The notes under the pieces are model-generated. The model worked only from the letters and a program-made list of their open reading frames with translations, made no database searches and was not told the origin of the DNA. Source: Bacillus sp. B1-b2 (GTDB taxonomy: Bacteria; Bacillota; Bacilli; Bacillales; Cytobacillaceae). From it: a stretch of 64,000 nt of DNA. This document shows positions 28,578 to 38,132 of the stretch, piece after piece. The position numbers were made by a program, and so were the translations under genes. Position 1 is the first letter of the stretch; the number at the start of each line of letters is the position of its first letter. The stretch spans positions 62,001 through 126,000 of the forward strand of contig NZ_WEHU01000001.1 in the NCBI RefSeq assembly GCF_009183415.1. Reading direction: 5' to 3'.

Positions 28578-29180
28578 TTGAGAAGTATTTATTTACTGTT
28601 AAGTAATCGCTTATTTCTATGGTTATTATTAATAATTAATATCTTTGGGACAATCTATGGATATTATTGGTATAAATCTCAACTTGCAGAAACACCAACA
28701 AAATTTCTACTTTTTGTACCAGATAGCCCAACCGCCAGTCTATTTTTTGTGTTTGTACTAATTGCTTTTTTATTACATAAAAATTGGCCATTGCTAGAAG
28801 CACTAGCTGTAGTAACATTATTTAAATACGGAATATGGGCTGTTGTCATGAATATTTTAGTATATGTAGAAACAGGTGAACTATCGTTAGCTTCCTGGAT
28901 GCTTATATTCTCACATGGAGCAATGGCTTTACAAGGCTTACTCTATATTCCATATTATCGAATTAAATTAATACATATTGTTTTAACTGCTGTATGGACA
29001 CTTCATAATGACGTAATTGATTATATTTTTGAAATGATGCCTAATTATAGTGTATTGGATCAATATATGAATAATATAGGATATTTTACTTTTTGGCTAA
29101 GTATTATTAGCATACTTATTGCATTCGTAGCCAGTAAAAAAGGGAACGAATTGCAATGGAAGATTTCTTATAAATCATAA
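28578..29180 (+). CDS. ypjA: DUF1405 membrane protein YpjA
   Basis: The 200-residue integral membrane protein has about six hydrophobic segments with family blocks FGTIYGYYWY, FLLFVPDSPTASLFF and WTLHNDVIDYIFEMMP. A TTG at 28578 is chosen with GGGGGG 11 bases before it. This start gives the length closest to B. subtilis YpjA. The function is unknown. It and ypjB normally follow qcrABC, which is absent here. Confidence 0.85.
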   Translation: MRSIYLLLSNRLFLWLLLIINIFGTIYGYYWYKSQLAETPTKFLLFVPDSPTASLFFVFVLIAFLLHKNWPLLEALAVVTLFKYGIWAVVMNILVYVETGELSLASWMLIFSHGAMALQGLLYIPYYRIKLIHIVLTAVWTLHNDVIDYIFEMMPNYSVLDQYMNNIGYFTFWLSIISILIAFVASKKGNELQWKISYKS

Positions 29181-29244
29181 TTTTATAGTATAACCTTGTC
29201 CAACTCCTCATACATTTCTATTAGGATATAGAGGAGGGACAAGA

Positions 29245-30057
29245 ATGAAGGCAAAATTGGTTTTGTTATTAATAGTGTTAATTATGCTTACGCCTTATAC
29301 ATTTTCAGTATATGCAAACCAACAATCGCCTAAATATGGTTTAGAAGAATTAGATACTCTATCAGATGAAGTTCTACAGCTAGTTCGCTCGGAACGCTAT
29401 GATGATGCTAAGAAAATCTTAGAGTATTTCTCTAATCAATTTAGTTCGGTTACTGTTAGTGAGAGTCCTTTTACAATAGATGAGCGTAGAATCTTAACAG
29501 GGGCACACGAGGAAGCAGTGGAAGCCATAACAAATACCTCTCTTAATGAGGATGAGAGACTCCATTCTGTACAAAAATTTAGATTAGCTGTTGATGCTGT
29601 TTCTTCTGGCCAAGAGCCTATGTGGACGCAAATGGAAGAAACGGTAATGACAACCTATCGCGATATGGAAAATGCTGTGCTTATGGAGGATAAAGAACTG
29701 TATAATGAAAAACTAGATATGTTTATTTCGTTATATCAAATTATTTATCCTAGTCTTAAGCTGGATGTGTCTATTGCTCAATTTCAAAAGCTAAATTCAT
29801 TAGTGGAATTTATTAGCACTTATCGATTGCAAGTTTTTCAAAATAAACAAAACCAAGAAGAATTACAATCTTTAGAAGCAGAGCTGCAAGATGTTTTTAA
29901 TCAAGTATATGAAGACGAAGCAGATCCTTCTCTTTGGTGGGTTATTATTTCTACAGGCAGTATTATTATCCTAACTCTCTCTTATGTTGGATTTAGGAAA
30001 TACCTTGGAGATAAAGAGGAAAAAAGACGCGCACGGCAAAAAAGAGATAATATTTGA
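29245..30057 (+). CDS. ypjB: Sporulation protein YpjB
   Basis: The 270-residue protein has an N-terminal signal sequence (about 1-24, ending VYA), a mostly helical extracytoplasmic region, one C-terminal membrane segment (about 230-250) and a basic tail EEKRRARQKRD. This matches the YpjB family, linked to sporulation in Bacillus though its mechanism is not defined. A strong AGAGGAGGG site precedes the ATG. Confidence 0.85.
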   Translation: MKAKLVLLLIVLIMLTPYTFSVYANQQSPKYGLEELDTLSDEVLQLVRSERYDDAKKILEYFSNQFSSVTVSESPFTIDERRILTGAHEEAVEAITNTSLNEDERLHSVQKFRLAVDAVSSGQEPMWTQMEETVMTTYRDMENAVLMEDKELYNEKLDMFISLYQIIYPSLKLDVSIAQFQKLNSLVEFISTYRLQVFQNKQNQEELQSLEAELQDVFNQVYEDEADPSLWWVIISTGSIIILTLSYVGFRKYLGDKEEKRRARQKRDNI

Positions 30058-30120
30058 CTTTAAGTTTTCCTCTGCTTACAATAAAAATATATACTACTAG
30101 AATAAAATAGGGGGAAAACC

Positions 30121-30795
30121 ATGTTTATTGCGTATTTTATATTAATTCTTCTCGTTCCTCTTTGGGCACAAATGAAGGTGAAGAGTGCATACAAGAAATA
30201 TTCTAAAGTTTCTACTTCCTCACAAATGACAGGTAGAGAAGTAGCTAGAAGAATATTAGATTCAAATGGTCTTTATGATGTATCTATTGAAGAAACGAGA
30301 GGAGTATTATCTGATCACTACGATCCAAGGTCAAAAGTGGTTAGATTGTCTTCTAATAACTATCATGGTCATTCTGTTGCAGCTGCAGCGATTGCTGCAC
30401 ATGAAGTAGGTCATGCAATACAAGATCAACAAAGTTATTCCTTTTTAAAGTTCCGTTCTGCTTTAGTACCAGTTGCAAGCTTTGGTAGTAATGCTTCTTG
30501 GATTTTTATCTTATTAGGGATGTTTACTCAACTTTCCGGACTACTATTGTTAGGAATTGTGTTAATGGCTGCTGGTGTACTGTTTCAATTTGTCACATTA
30601 CCAGTTGAATTTAATGCTTCCAATCGAGCAATGGATCAAGTAGTATCTTTAGGGATTATTCGCAATGATGAAGAAAGAGAAACAAAGAAAGTATTAAATG
30701 CTGCTGCGTTAACATATGTAGCTGCCGCCGCAGTAGCAGTATTAGAATTAGTACGACTAATTTTAATTTATACTGGTATGCAAAGAGATGACTAA
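30121..30795 (+). CDS. yugP: Membrane zinc metallopeptidase, YugP type
   Basis: The 224-residue product contains the zincin motif HEVGH in IAAHEVGHAIQDQ, with the downstream Glu ligand candidate in TLPVEFNASNRAM, and membrane segments at the N-terminus, middle (about 117-162) and C-terminus. It is very similar to B. subtilis YugP by remembered motif order. YugP lies elsewhere in B. subtilis, so this location is a rearrangement. The substrate is unknown. Confidence 0.9.
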   Translation: MFIAYFILILLVPLWAQMKVKSAYKKYSKVSTSSQMTGREVARRILDSNGLYDVSIEETRGVLSDHYDPRSKVVRLSSNNYHGHSVAAAAIAAHEVGHAIQDQQSYSFLKFRSALVPVASFGSNASWIFILLGMFTQLSGLLLLGIVLMAAGVLFQFVTLPVEFNASNRAMDQVVSLGIIRNDEERETKKVLNAAALTYVAAAAVAVLELVRLILIYTGMQRDD

Positions 30796-30806
30796 TCAAT
30801 ATATGT

Positions 30807-30857
30807 AAAAAAACTACAGTGGTTGCTTACTAAAAGCTACTACTGTAGTTTTTTTAA
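30807..30857 (+). terminator. Terminator after yugP
   Basis: AAACTACAGT pairs with ACTGTAGTTT across a large loop that itself contains AGTAGC-like pairing, followed by T residues. Confidence 0.82.
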
Positions 30858-30962
30858 TGTGTGGATTTTGACTTTTCTAATAATATAGCGTACATCTTCA
30901 TCAAGGTGTATAATGAACAATGCATATAATGACAACGAATAAGTAGAGAAAGAAGGGTCTTT

Positions 30963-32180
30963 TTGCAAACTGCTCCAATAATTGAAGAGAAAAAAGTGCA
31001 ACAGTTAACCGTTTATCGAATATTATTTGCTATTAGTATAGGGCATTTTTTAAATGATTGTATGCAATCAGTTGTACCAGCATTGTTTCCAATTATACAG
31101 CAATCTATGAACCTATCTTACACAGAAGTTGGCTGGATTGCATTTACCTTAAATATTACTTCTTCCATTTTACAGCCAGTGTTTGGGATTATCGCAGATA
31201 AAAAGCCTGCACCCTATTTATTGCCAGTAGCTATGCTTTCTAGTTTAATTGGTATGCTTGGTTTGGCATTAGCTCCTAATTTTTATTTTGTATTATTGTC
31301 CGTTTTATTTATCGGGTTTGGGTCAGCTATTTTTCATCCAGAAGGCTCTAGGGTATCATATATGGCAGCAGGGAATAGAAGAGGTTTGGCACAGTCTATT
31401 TATCAAGTGGGTGGTAATGCAGGTCAATCATTAGCACCAGTGTTTACAGCACTTATTTTTATACATACTGGTCAGTCTGGAACCATTTGGTTTACATTGC
31501 TTGCAACAATTGGGATTATTATTCTATTCCAAGTATCAAAATGGTATAAAAAAGAACTACAGCAAAGTTTGTCAAAAAATAAGCAACAATCTAAAAAGGA
31601 TTTTATTATTAATAAAAAAATAATACTAGCCATTAGCTTGTTAATTTTTCTTGTATTTGCTCGATCGTGGTACGGAGCAGGAATAAGCAATTTTTTTCAT
31701 TTTTATTTAATTGAAAAGTTTAGCTTTAGTATTGAAAAAGCTCAAATTTTTGTTTTTATTTTTTTATTAGCCGGGGTTATTGGGACATTTCTTGGCGGGC
31801 CGCTAGCTGACCGTTTTGGAAAGAGAACAGTTTTGTTATTCTCTTTAATAGGTTGTGCTCCTTTTGCCTTGTTGCTTCCTCATGTTCCATCTTGGTTCGT
31901 TGGTCCCTTATTATTTATCATTGGGTTTATCTTGCAGTCTAGCTTTAGCGTAACAGTTGTATATGCTCAAGAATTATTACCAGGAATGATTGGATTAGTT
32001 TCTGGGCTTATAGTAGGTTTGGCATTTGGAATGGGAGCACTAGGTGCGGTAGTTTTTGGAGTGATTGGTGATTTATATAGCCTTCATACAATCATGCTGT
32101 TTTGTAGTGTGCTTCCTTTATTAGGAGTGTTCACTTACCTACTTCCAACAGACAAAGTTATTAGAGAAATGCATAGTTAA
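30963..32180 (+). CDS. MFS transporter, fosmidomycin-resistance (Fsr) type
   Basis: The 405-residue protein has about twelve membrane segments and the major facilitator signature around GPLADRFGKRTVLL in the central loop, with SIGHFLNDCMQSVVPALFP in helix 1 and FHPEGSRVSYMAA. These are features of the Fsr subfamily of drug/proton exporters. The actual substrate is not predictable. A TTG start at 30963 follows AAGAAGGG closely. It is not at this place in B. subtilis. Confidence 0.85.
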   Translation: MQTAPIIEEKKVQQLTVYRILFAISIGHFLNDCMQSVVPALFPIIQQSMNLSYTEVGWIAFTLNITSSILQPVFGIIADKKPAPYLLPVAMLSSLIGMLGLALAPNFYFVLLSVLFIGFGSAIFHPEGSRVSYMAAGNRRGLAQSIYQVGGNAGQSLAPVFTALIFIHTGQSGTIWFTLLATIGIIILFQVSKWYKKELQQSLSKNKQQSKKDFIINKKIILAISLLIFLVFARSWYGAGISNFFHFYLIEKFSFSIEKAQIFVFIFLLAGVIGTFLGGPLADRFGKRTVLLFSLIGCAPFALLLPHVPSWFVGPLLFIIGFILQSSFSVTVVYAQELLPGMIGLVSGLIVGLAFGMGALGAVVFGVIGDLYSLHTIMLFCSVLPLLGVFTYLLPTDKVIREMHS

Positions 32181-32217
32181 AAATATTTTTTAAGTGAAAT
32201 ACCCCCATTATATACTG

Positions 32218-32261
32218 CACCCTAAAAGTTAGAGTAAAGAATCTAACTTTTGGGGTGTTTT
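32218..32261. terminator. Terminator between convergent MFS and yitT genes
   Basis: A 16-bp stem with one G-T pair (32218-32233 with 32242-32257) and 8-base loop is followed by TTTT on the plus strand. Confidence 0.85.
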
Positions 32262-32292
32262 ATTTCGTAAATAAACAATCACTGTAAAAACT

Positions 32293-33171
32293 TTATTTTT
32301 CAATAGGTCTTTTGTATTCATCTAATGTAAAGCCTTCTCCCATTACATCATGTACAACACTAACAGATACAAAAGCATGGGGATCGATGCTTGTTATGAT
32401 ACTTTTTAAGCGAACAATTTCTGTTTTAGCAACAACGCAATACAATACTTCTCGATCTTGTTTTGTAAAAGAGCCATGCCCTTTTAAAACTGTCACTCCT
32501 CTATCCATATCCCTCATGATAATACTTGCTATTTCATCATTTAAGTCTGAGATGATCATAGCACCTCTTGCAGCATATGCACCTTCTTGCATAAAATCAA
32601 TCACTCTAGTTCCAATAAATACGACTACTAATGTATACATGGCTTCCCGGTAAGTTAGGTATGTTAATAGGGATACAGTAATTACACATGCATCAAATAA
32701 GAACATCGTTTTTCCAATACTCCAGCCTAAATACTTATGACCGAGTCGTGCAATGATATCCACCCCACCAGTTGTTCCACCATATCTAAAAATTATCCCT
32801 AAACCAACACCGATAAACGTACCTGCAAAAAGAGAAGCTAAGGTTAAATCTTGTCTTAGTGGTATATGTAGCTGGATGTTGGGTAATTGAAAGAACCATA
32901 AGAAAACAGAAACAGCAAGCGTCCCAATTATCGTATAGATAAATACACTTCTTCCAAGTAGTTTCCATCCGATGAAAAATAACGGTATATTTAATGCTAA
33001 GTTTGTTATAGAAGGATCCCATTTAAATTGAGCATATAATAATAACGTGATTCCAGTAAATCCACCTTCGGCAAGTTTATTTTGCATATTGAAATGAACA
33101 ATACCAAATGAAAAAATAGCGGAACCTAAAAGAATAAATAAAACGTTTTTAACTTTAATTCCTTTAAACAT
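32293..33171 (-). CDS. ypjC: YitT family membrane protein (YpjC-like)
   Basis: The 292-residue protein has five to six N-terminal membrane segments (DUF161) followed by a soluble C-terminal DUF2179 domain (about 205-285, ending VSVVHDVMGEGFTLDEYKRP). The ATG at 33171 follows GAAGGAAGG. B. subtilis has ypjC just before ypjD (mazG-like), so the neighbour on the right is conserved. It is on the opposite strand to the flanking genes. Transport or sensing roles have been proposed but none is established. Confidence 0.85.
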   Translation of the reverse strand: MFKGIKVKNVLFILLGSAIFSFGIVHFNMQNKLAEGGFTGITLLLYAQFKWDPSITNLALNIPLFFIGWKLLGRSVFIYTIIGTLAVSVFLWFFQLPNIQLHIPLRQDLTLASLFAGTFIGVGLGIIFRYGGTTGGVDIIARLGHKYLGWSIGKTMFLFDACVITVSLLTYLTYREAMYTLVVVFIGTRVIDFMQEGAYAARGAMIISDLNDEIASIIMRDMDRGVTVLKGHGSFTKQDREVLYCVVAKTEIVRLKSIITSIDPHAFVSVSVVHDVMGEGFTLDEYKRPIEK

Positions 33172-33449
33172 GTATTCGCCTTCCTTCTTCTATCCATTCT
33201 ACTATTGATTAGCGTACTCATTATAACGAATACGAGTAAGATGAGCAATCGAGTTTAAGTGCTTAATTATAGTTTACCCAATTTTTAAAGCGAAAAGACT
33301 AGTGAATCATCATTGATTGAAGCGACTTCAATTAATAGTGGTGGAAAACAGGTATTTATAGGAGTCTACAGTAAAAATTGTTTGTAAAAATGCAATAGAT
33401 TAGCTAACATGGATATGGATAATACACTTTCTGACTGGAGGAGTTTACT

Positions 33450-33782
33450 GTGAAAAAAGATAAAACAGTCAAAGACATTCAAAATGAAGTTGATCAATAT
33501 ATTAATCAATTTAAAGAAGGCTACTTTAGTCCTCTTGCTATGCTAGCTAGATTAACGGAAGAGTTAGGTGAACTAGCGAGAGAAGTAAATCATTATTATG
33601 GAGAGAAGCCAAAAAAAGAGACAGAAACCGATAAAGAAATAACAGATGAAATAGGTGATATGCTTTTTGTTTTAACATGCTTAGCTAATTCTCTTGATAT
33701 TGATTTACAGGAAGCTCATAATCGTGTCATGCATAAGTTTAATACTAGAGACAAAGATCGTTGGACAAGGAAAGAAGAATAA
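33450..33782 (+). CDS. ypjD: MazG-like nucleotide pyrophosphohydrolase YpjD
   Basis: The 110-residue protein has the MazG helical motif LTEELGELAREV (metal-binding ExxE) and DEIGDMLFVL (ExxD). Such enzymes hydrolyse non-canonical or excess nucleoside triphosphates. A GTG start at 33450 follows GGAGGAG. It leads a compact run with dapB, mgsA, bshB1, bshA, cca and birA. Confidence 0.9.
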   Translation: MKKDKTVKDIQNEVDQYINQFKEGYFSPLAMLARLTEELGELAREVNHYYGEKPKKETETDKEITDEIGDMLFVLTCLANSLDIDLQEAHNRVMHKFNTRDKDRWTRKEE

Positions 33783-33839
33783 ATAGTTTCAATAACTGAG
33801 CTTATTATAAAGAATACATAATATTAAGGAGAACATAAA

Positions 33840-34640
33840 TTGAATACAATAAAAGTAGTGATTGCTGGACCAAGAGGAAGAATGGGTAAAGAAGCGGTTT
33901 ATTTAACAGGAAGAACAGAAGGCATTGAATTAGTGGCAGTATTGGATCATAAAAATAGTGGAATGACGCTAAATCAAATCGATGGCTTTTCTGCTTATAA
34001 TGTACCTATTTATACAGATATAGAAAAGTGTTTTACGACAGAAAAACCTGATGTTCTAATTGATTTAACAACTCCGGAATACGGAATGCATCATGCTAAA
34101 ACAGCATTAAATCATGGTGTTAGACCAGTTGTTGGGACAACTGGATTTACTAACGAAAATTTGAAAGAATTAGAAAAGCTATGTGAAGACACGGGATTAG
34201 GCTGTATCATTGCCCCGAATTTTGCAATAGGTGCTGTTTTAATGATGAAATTCTCTAAATTAGCTGCAAAGTATTTTCAAGATGTGGAGATTATGGAAAT
34301 GCACCATGATCAAAAGTTAGATGCACCTTCTGGAACAGCGGTTAAAACAGCCGAATTAATTGCAGAGGTAAGAGAAAGCAAAAAACAAGGACATCCAAAT
34401 GAAAAAGAGACTATTTCAGGGGCAAGAGGTGCTAATTTTGATGGAATGAGAATTCACTCTACTCGACTTCCAGGTCTTATAGCACACCAACAAGTAATGT
34501 TTGGTGCAGAAGGAGAATCCTTGATCATTAGGCATGACTCATTTAATCGAGTTTCTTTTATGTCAGGGGTTAAATTTGCGGTTGAAGAGGTACTTAAAGT
34601 AAATGTACTAGTATATGGACTTGAAAATCTAATGGATTAA
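33840..34640 (+). CDS. dapB: 4-hydroxy-tetrahydrodipicolinate reductase
   Basis: DapB performs the NAD(P)H-dependent reduction step toward diaminopimelate, lysine and, in sporulation, dipicolinate. The 266 residues have the nucleotide motif [10 protein letters not shown] (9-18), and the catalytic region [20 protein letters not shown] at 33840 follows AAGGAG. It is 14 bases ahead of mgsA. Confidence 0.96.
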   Translation: MNTIKVVIAGPRGRMGKEAVYLTGRTEGIELVAVLDHKNSGMTLNQIDGFSAYNVPIYTDIEKCFTTEKPDVLIDLTTPEYGMHHAKTALNHGVRPVVGTTGFTNENLKELEKLCEDTGLGCIIAPNFAIGAVLMMKFSKLAAKYFQDVEIMEMHHDQKLDAPSGTAVKTAELIAEVRESKKQGHPNEKETISGARGANFDGMRIHSTRLPGLIAHQQVMFGAEGESLIIRHDSFNRVSFMSGVKFAVEEVLKVNVLVYGLENLMD

Positions 34641-34654
34641 GGAGAGGGAATCGA

Positions 34655-35089
34655 ATGAATATTGCTTTAATCGCTCATGATAAGAAAAAAGATGATATGG
34701 TTGCGTTTGTATTGGCTTATAAAAATATTTTTGCAAAGCATACCTTATATGCAACAGGTACTACTGGAACTCGGATAAATGAAGCTACAGGTCTTACTAT
34801 TACTAGGTTTCATTCTGGTCCTCTAGGTGGGGATCAAGAAATTGGGGCATATATTGCTAATAATAATATGGATATGGTTTTCTTCTTTCGTGATCCCTTA
34901 ACAGCACAACCACATGAACCAGATGTAACAGCATTAATCCGTTTATGTGATGTTTATTCTGTTCCTCTCGCAACCAATATGGGTACAGGAGAAGTATTAA
35001 TTAGAGGATTAGAACAAGGTGACCTAGAATGGAGAAAAGTAGTACATGGAAAGACAAATAATATTAACGAAAAACTTAAAAATAATTGA
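34655..35089 (+). CDS. mgsA: Methylglyoxal synthase
   Basis: MgsA converts dihydroxyacetone phosphate to methylglyoxal and phosphate, a glycolytic overflow route. The 144-residue product has [22 protein letters not shown], the [10 protein letters not shown] catalytic loop with Asp, and [11 protein letters not shown]. The next gene, bshB1, starts within its last 44 bases. Bacillithiol detoxifies methylglyoxal, which makes the linkage functional. Confidence 0.96.
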   Translation: MNIALIAHDKKKDDMVAFVLAYKNIFAKHTLYATGTTGTRINEATGLTITRFHSGPLGGDQEIGAYIANNNMDMVFFFRDPLTAQPHEPDVTALIRLCDVYSVPLATNMGTGEVLIRGLEQGDLEWRKVVHGKTNNINEKLKNN

Positions 35090-35792
35090 ACCTATAGATA
35101 TACTAGCTTTTGGTGCCCATGCTGACGATGTAGAAATTGGCATGGGTGCAACTATTGCGAAATATGCAAGCATGGGAAAGCGGATTGTTATTTGTGATTT
35201 AACAGATAGTGATCTTTCATCAAATGGAACAGTAGAACGGAGAAAAAAAGAAGCCTTTGAGGCAGGAAAAGTGCTAGGGATAGAGGAAAGAATTGCACTA
35301 AAGCTTCCTGATAGAGGGTTGTTTTTGGAGAAAATGTCCATTCAAAAGGTAGTGGACGTTATTAGGTTAGTGCAACCGAAAATTGTTTTTACACCTTATT
35401 GGGAAGATCGCCATCCGGATCATGAGAATTGTACAAAAATAGTAAAAGAAGCAGTCTTTTCTGCAGGTATAAAGAATTATCAAGGAAATATAGCTACTCC
35501 TCATAAAGTACATAATGTTTATTATTATATGATTAATGGGTTCCATAAGCCGGACTTTGTTATTGATACAAGTGATTTTATGCAAACAAAGCTAGGCAGT
35601 TTAAATTGCTATAAGAGTCAGTTTGTTAAAAATGACGATGGTGTAGATACTCCTTTAACGAATGGGTATATGGAAACAATAGAAGCAAGAGAGCGTTTAT
35701 TTGGTAAAGAAGTTGGTGTACAATATGCCGAAGGGTTTATAAAAAGTAAACCGATATTACTACATAAAGATTTGTTAGGTGGAGAGAAATGA
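35046..35792 (+). CDS. bshB1: Bacillithiol biosynthesis deacetylase BshB1
   Basis: BshB1 is a zinc-dependent LmbE-family deacetylase that removes acetyl from GlcNAc-malate in bacillithiol synthesis. Zinc motifs GAHADD and DRHPDH are present. The best in-frame start is ATG 35046, inside mgsA, with GGAG about 11 bases upstream. It adds about 16 residues before the usual beginning (IDILAFGAH). No ATG, GTG or TTG lies nearer. The 248-residue length is slightly above the family. bshA overlaps its stop by four bases. Confidence 0.93.
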   Translation: MERQIILTKNLKIIEPIDILAFGAHADDVEIGMGATIAKYASMGKRIVICDLTDSDLSSNGTVERRKKEAFEAGKVLGIEERIALKLPDRGLFLEKMSIQKVVDVIRLVQPKIVFTPYWEDRHPDHENCTKIVKEAVFSAGIKNYQGNIATPHKVHNVYYYMINGFHKPDFVIDTSDFMQTKLGSLNCYKSQFVKNDDGVDTPLTNGYMETIEARERLFGKEVGVQYAEGFIKSKPILLHKDLLGGEK

Positions 35793-36925
35793 AGAAACTA
35801 AAAATTGGTATCACTTGTTACCCAACAGTTGGAGGATCAGGTGTTATTGCAACAGAATTAGGAAAAAAACTTGCTGAGAACGGCCATGAAATTCATTTTA
35901 TTTCATCAAGCATTCCCTTTCGATTAAATAAAATGTATCCCAATATTTATTATCATCAAGTGGAAGTTAATCAGTATGCCGTTTTTCAATTCCCTCCATA
36001 TGATTTAGCACTCAGTAGCAAAATGGCAGAAGTAATTAATCGAGAAGAACTAGATTTATTGCATGTTCATTATGCTATTCCACATGCAGTATGTGCGATT
36101 TTAGCACGCCAAATGAGTGGTCGTGATGTGAAAATTGTAACAACTCTTCACGGGACAGATATAACGGTGTTAGGTTATGATCCATCCTTAACAATGGGCA
36201 TACGATTTGGAATTGAAAAATCAGATATCGTGACTGCAGTGTCTAATTCTCTAATAGCACAAACACATGAATTAATTGAACCAAAAAAGGAAATTGTGCC
36301 TGTATATAATTTCATTGATGAAAGAGTTTATCAAAGAGTAAATACAGATCATCTTAAGCAGGAGCTTTCTATTAAAGAAGAGGAAAAAGTCCTAATCCAT
36401 GTATCAAATTTTCGAGCAGTAAAGCGGGTGTTAGATGTAGTAAAGGCGTTTGAAAAAGTGACAGCATCTATACCTGCAAAGCTACTCTTAGTTGGAGATG
36501 GACCGGAAATGTCTAAAGTGACGAAATTAGTAGATGATTTGCAACTACGAGATAAAGTCTTATTCTTAGGCAAACAAGAAAATGTCGAAGAGCTCTATTC
36601 TTTAAGTGATTTGATGTTATTATTATCAGAAAAAGAAAGTTTTGGTTTAGTAGCTTTAGAAGCAATGGCCTGTGGTGTGCCAGTTATAGGCACAAATGTA
36701 GGTGGAATTCCAGAAGTAATAATTCCTGGTGTCACAGGTTATATTTCTGAACTTGGTGATATTGAGAATATTGCTAAACAGTCTTTACTCGTTCTATCAG
36801 ATGATCAATTACATAAGCAACTTGCCCAAAATTCTATCAATAGAGTGAGAGATTTTTTCCGTGCAGATTTAATTGTGAGTCAATATGAAGAAATCTATTA
36901 CTCCTTACTTGAAAAAGGTGAATAA
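35789..36925 (+). CDS. bshA: N-acetyl-alpha-D-glucosaminyl L-malate synthase BshA
   Basis: BshA is a GT-B fold (GT4) glycosyltransferase joining UDP-GlcNAc and L-malate, first step of bacillithiol synthesis. The 378-residue product has [29 protein letters not shown] and the donor-binding [16 protein letters not shown] with the EX7E-type glutamates. The ATG overlaps the bshB1 stop (ATGA), giving translational coupling. Confidence 0.96.
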   Translation: MKKLKIGITCYPTVGGSGVIATELGKKLAENGHEIHFISSSIPFRLNKMYPNIYYHQVEVNQYAVFQFPPYDLALSSKMAEVINREELDLLHVHYAIPHAVCAILARQMSGRDVKIVTTLHGTDITVLGYDPSLTMGIRFGIEKSDIVTAVSNSLIAQTHELIEPKKEIVPVYNFIDERVYQRVNTDHLKQELSIKEEEKVLIHVSNFRAVKRVLDVVKAFEKVTASIPAKLLLVGDGPEMSKVTKLVDDLQLRDKVLFLGKQENVEELYSLSDLMLLLSEKESFGLVALEAMACGVPVIGTNVGGIPEVIIPGVTGYISELGDIENIAKQSLLVLSDDQLHKQLAQNSINRVRDFFRADLIVSQYEEIYYSLLEKGE

Positions 36926-36926
36926 T

Positions 36927-38132
36927 ATGTTTAAAGCCTTTCAAGACGCTATCCCAATGATGAAGCAAATAGAGTCTGCTGGCTATGAAGCCTATTTTGT
37001 TGGTGGCTCAGTAAGAGATTATTTATTGAATAAAACTATTAACGATATAGATATAGCTACATCTGCAACTCCAGATGAAATAAAAAAAATATTTCCTCGT
37101 ACAGTTGATGTTGGTATAGAGCATGGAACAATTATGGTGTTATGGGAAAATAATACATATGAAGTGACGACTTTTCGTACTGAATCAGCATATGTGGATT
37201 TTCGAAGACCTGAACAGGTTTTTTTTGTTCGGCAACTTAAAGAGGATTTAAAAAGAAGAGATTTTACGATAAATGCACTGGCCATGGATACAAGTGGTCA
37301 TATATATGATTATTTTAAAGGAAAAGATTCTTTAGCATTAAAAGAAATAAAAACCGTTGGCCATGCAACAGAGCGTTTTCAAGAAGATGCCTTGAGAATG
37401 ATGCGAGGCATTCGATTTATTAGTACACTTGAATTCCAGCTTGATAAGGATACAAGAGCAAGTATGGAAGAAAACAATCATCTCCTACTAAATATTGCGG
37501 TTGAAAGGATCTCCAATGAATTTGAGAAACTATTAATGGGGAATGCTGTTCAGGATGCAATAAAGGATTTAATTAAAACAGGTATTTTTTCTTATTTGCC
37601 AGGTTTAGCTGAACAAAAGAGCGGGTTAGAAACATTCTCTACCTATAATTTAAGTGGCTTAGAATTGGGTGAGCGCTGGGCTATTCTCCTTCTATCAATC
37701 AATGTAGTAGAGAAAGTAGAAATAGATACAATGTTAAGAAAATGGAAGTTAGCAGTGAAGCAAATAAAGGAGATACAGAAAATAATCTTTTGGTCTAAAC
37801 ACCGAGAAGCTAGGTTAACATGGTCTAATTTAGATTTATATTATGCTACTTTAGGTCATGCTTTGAGCGCAGAAAGAATTTATCAACGGAGAAATCATTT
37901 TGAAAGTTACAGAGAAGTAGATGTATTAGAAAAACAATATGAAAATTTAGCAATAAGAAGAAAAGAAGACCTTCATATAACTGGTTCAGATTTACTTCAA
38001 TGGTCAGAAAAAAAACCAGGACCATGGCTAAAGCAACTACTAGAACAAATAGAGACAGCAGTAGTAAATCAACAATTAGTGAATGAAAAGCAACAAATAA
38101 AGGAGTGGCTAGAAAAGTGTCATCTGATTTAA
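36927..38132 (+). CDS. cca: CCA-adding tRNA nucleotidyltransferase
   Basis: Cca repairs or adds the 3' CCA of tRNA. The 401-residue product has FVGGSVRDYLL, the catalytic carboxylates in NDIDIATSATPDE, RRDFTINALAM and RFQEDALRMMRGIRF, typical of class II enzymes. The ATG at 36927 (AAAAAGGTG upstream, just after the bshA stop) is chosen over an upstream in-frame ATG at 36885 within bshA. Its 3' end overlaps birA by 16 bases. Confidence 0.95.
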   Translation: MFKAFQDAIPMMKQIESAGYEAYFVGGSVRDYLLNKTINDIDIATSATPDEIKKIFPRTVDVGIEHGTIMVLWENNTYEVTTFRTESAYVDFRRPEQVFFVRQLKEDLKRRDFTINALAMDTSGHIYDYFKGKDSLALKEIKTVGHATERFQEDALRMMRGIRFISTLEFQLDKDTRASMEENNHLLLNIAVERISNEFEKLLMGNAVQDAIKDLIKTGIFSYLPGLAEQKSGLETFSTYNLSGLELGERWAILLLSINVVEKVEIDTMLRKWKLAVKQIKEIQKIIFWSKHREARLTWSNLDLYYATLGHALSAERIYQRRNHFESYREVDVLEKQYENLAIRRKEDLHITGSDLLQWSEKKPGPWLKQLLEQIETAVVNQQLVNEKQQIKEWLEKCHLI

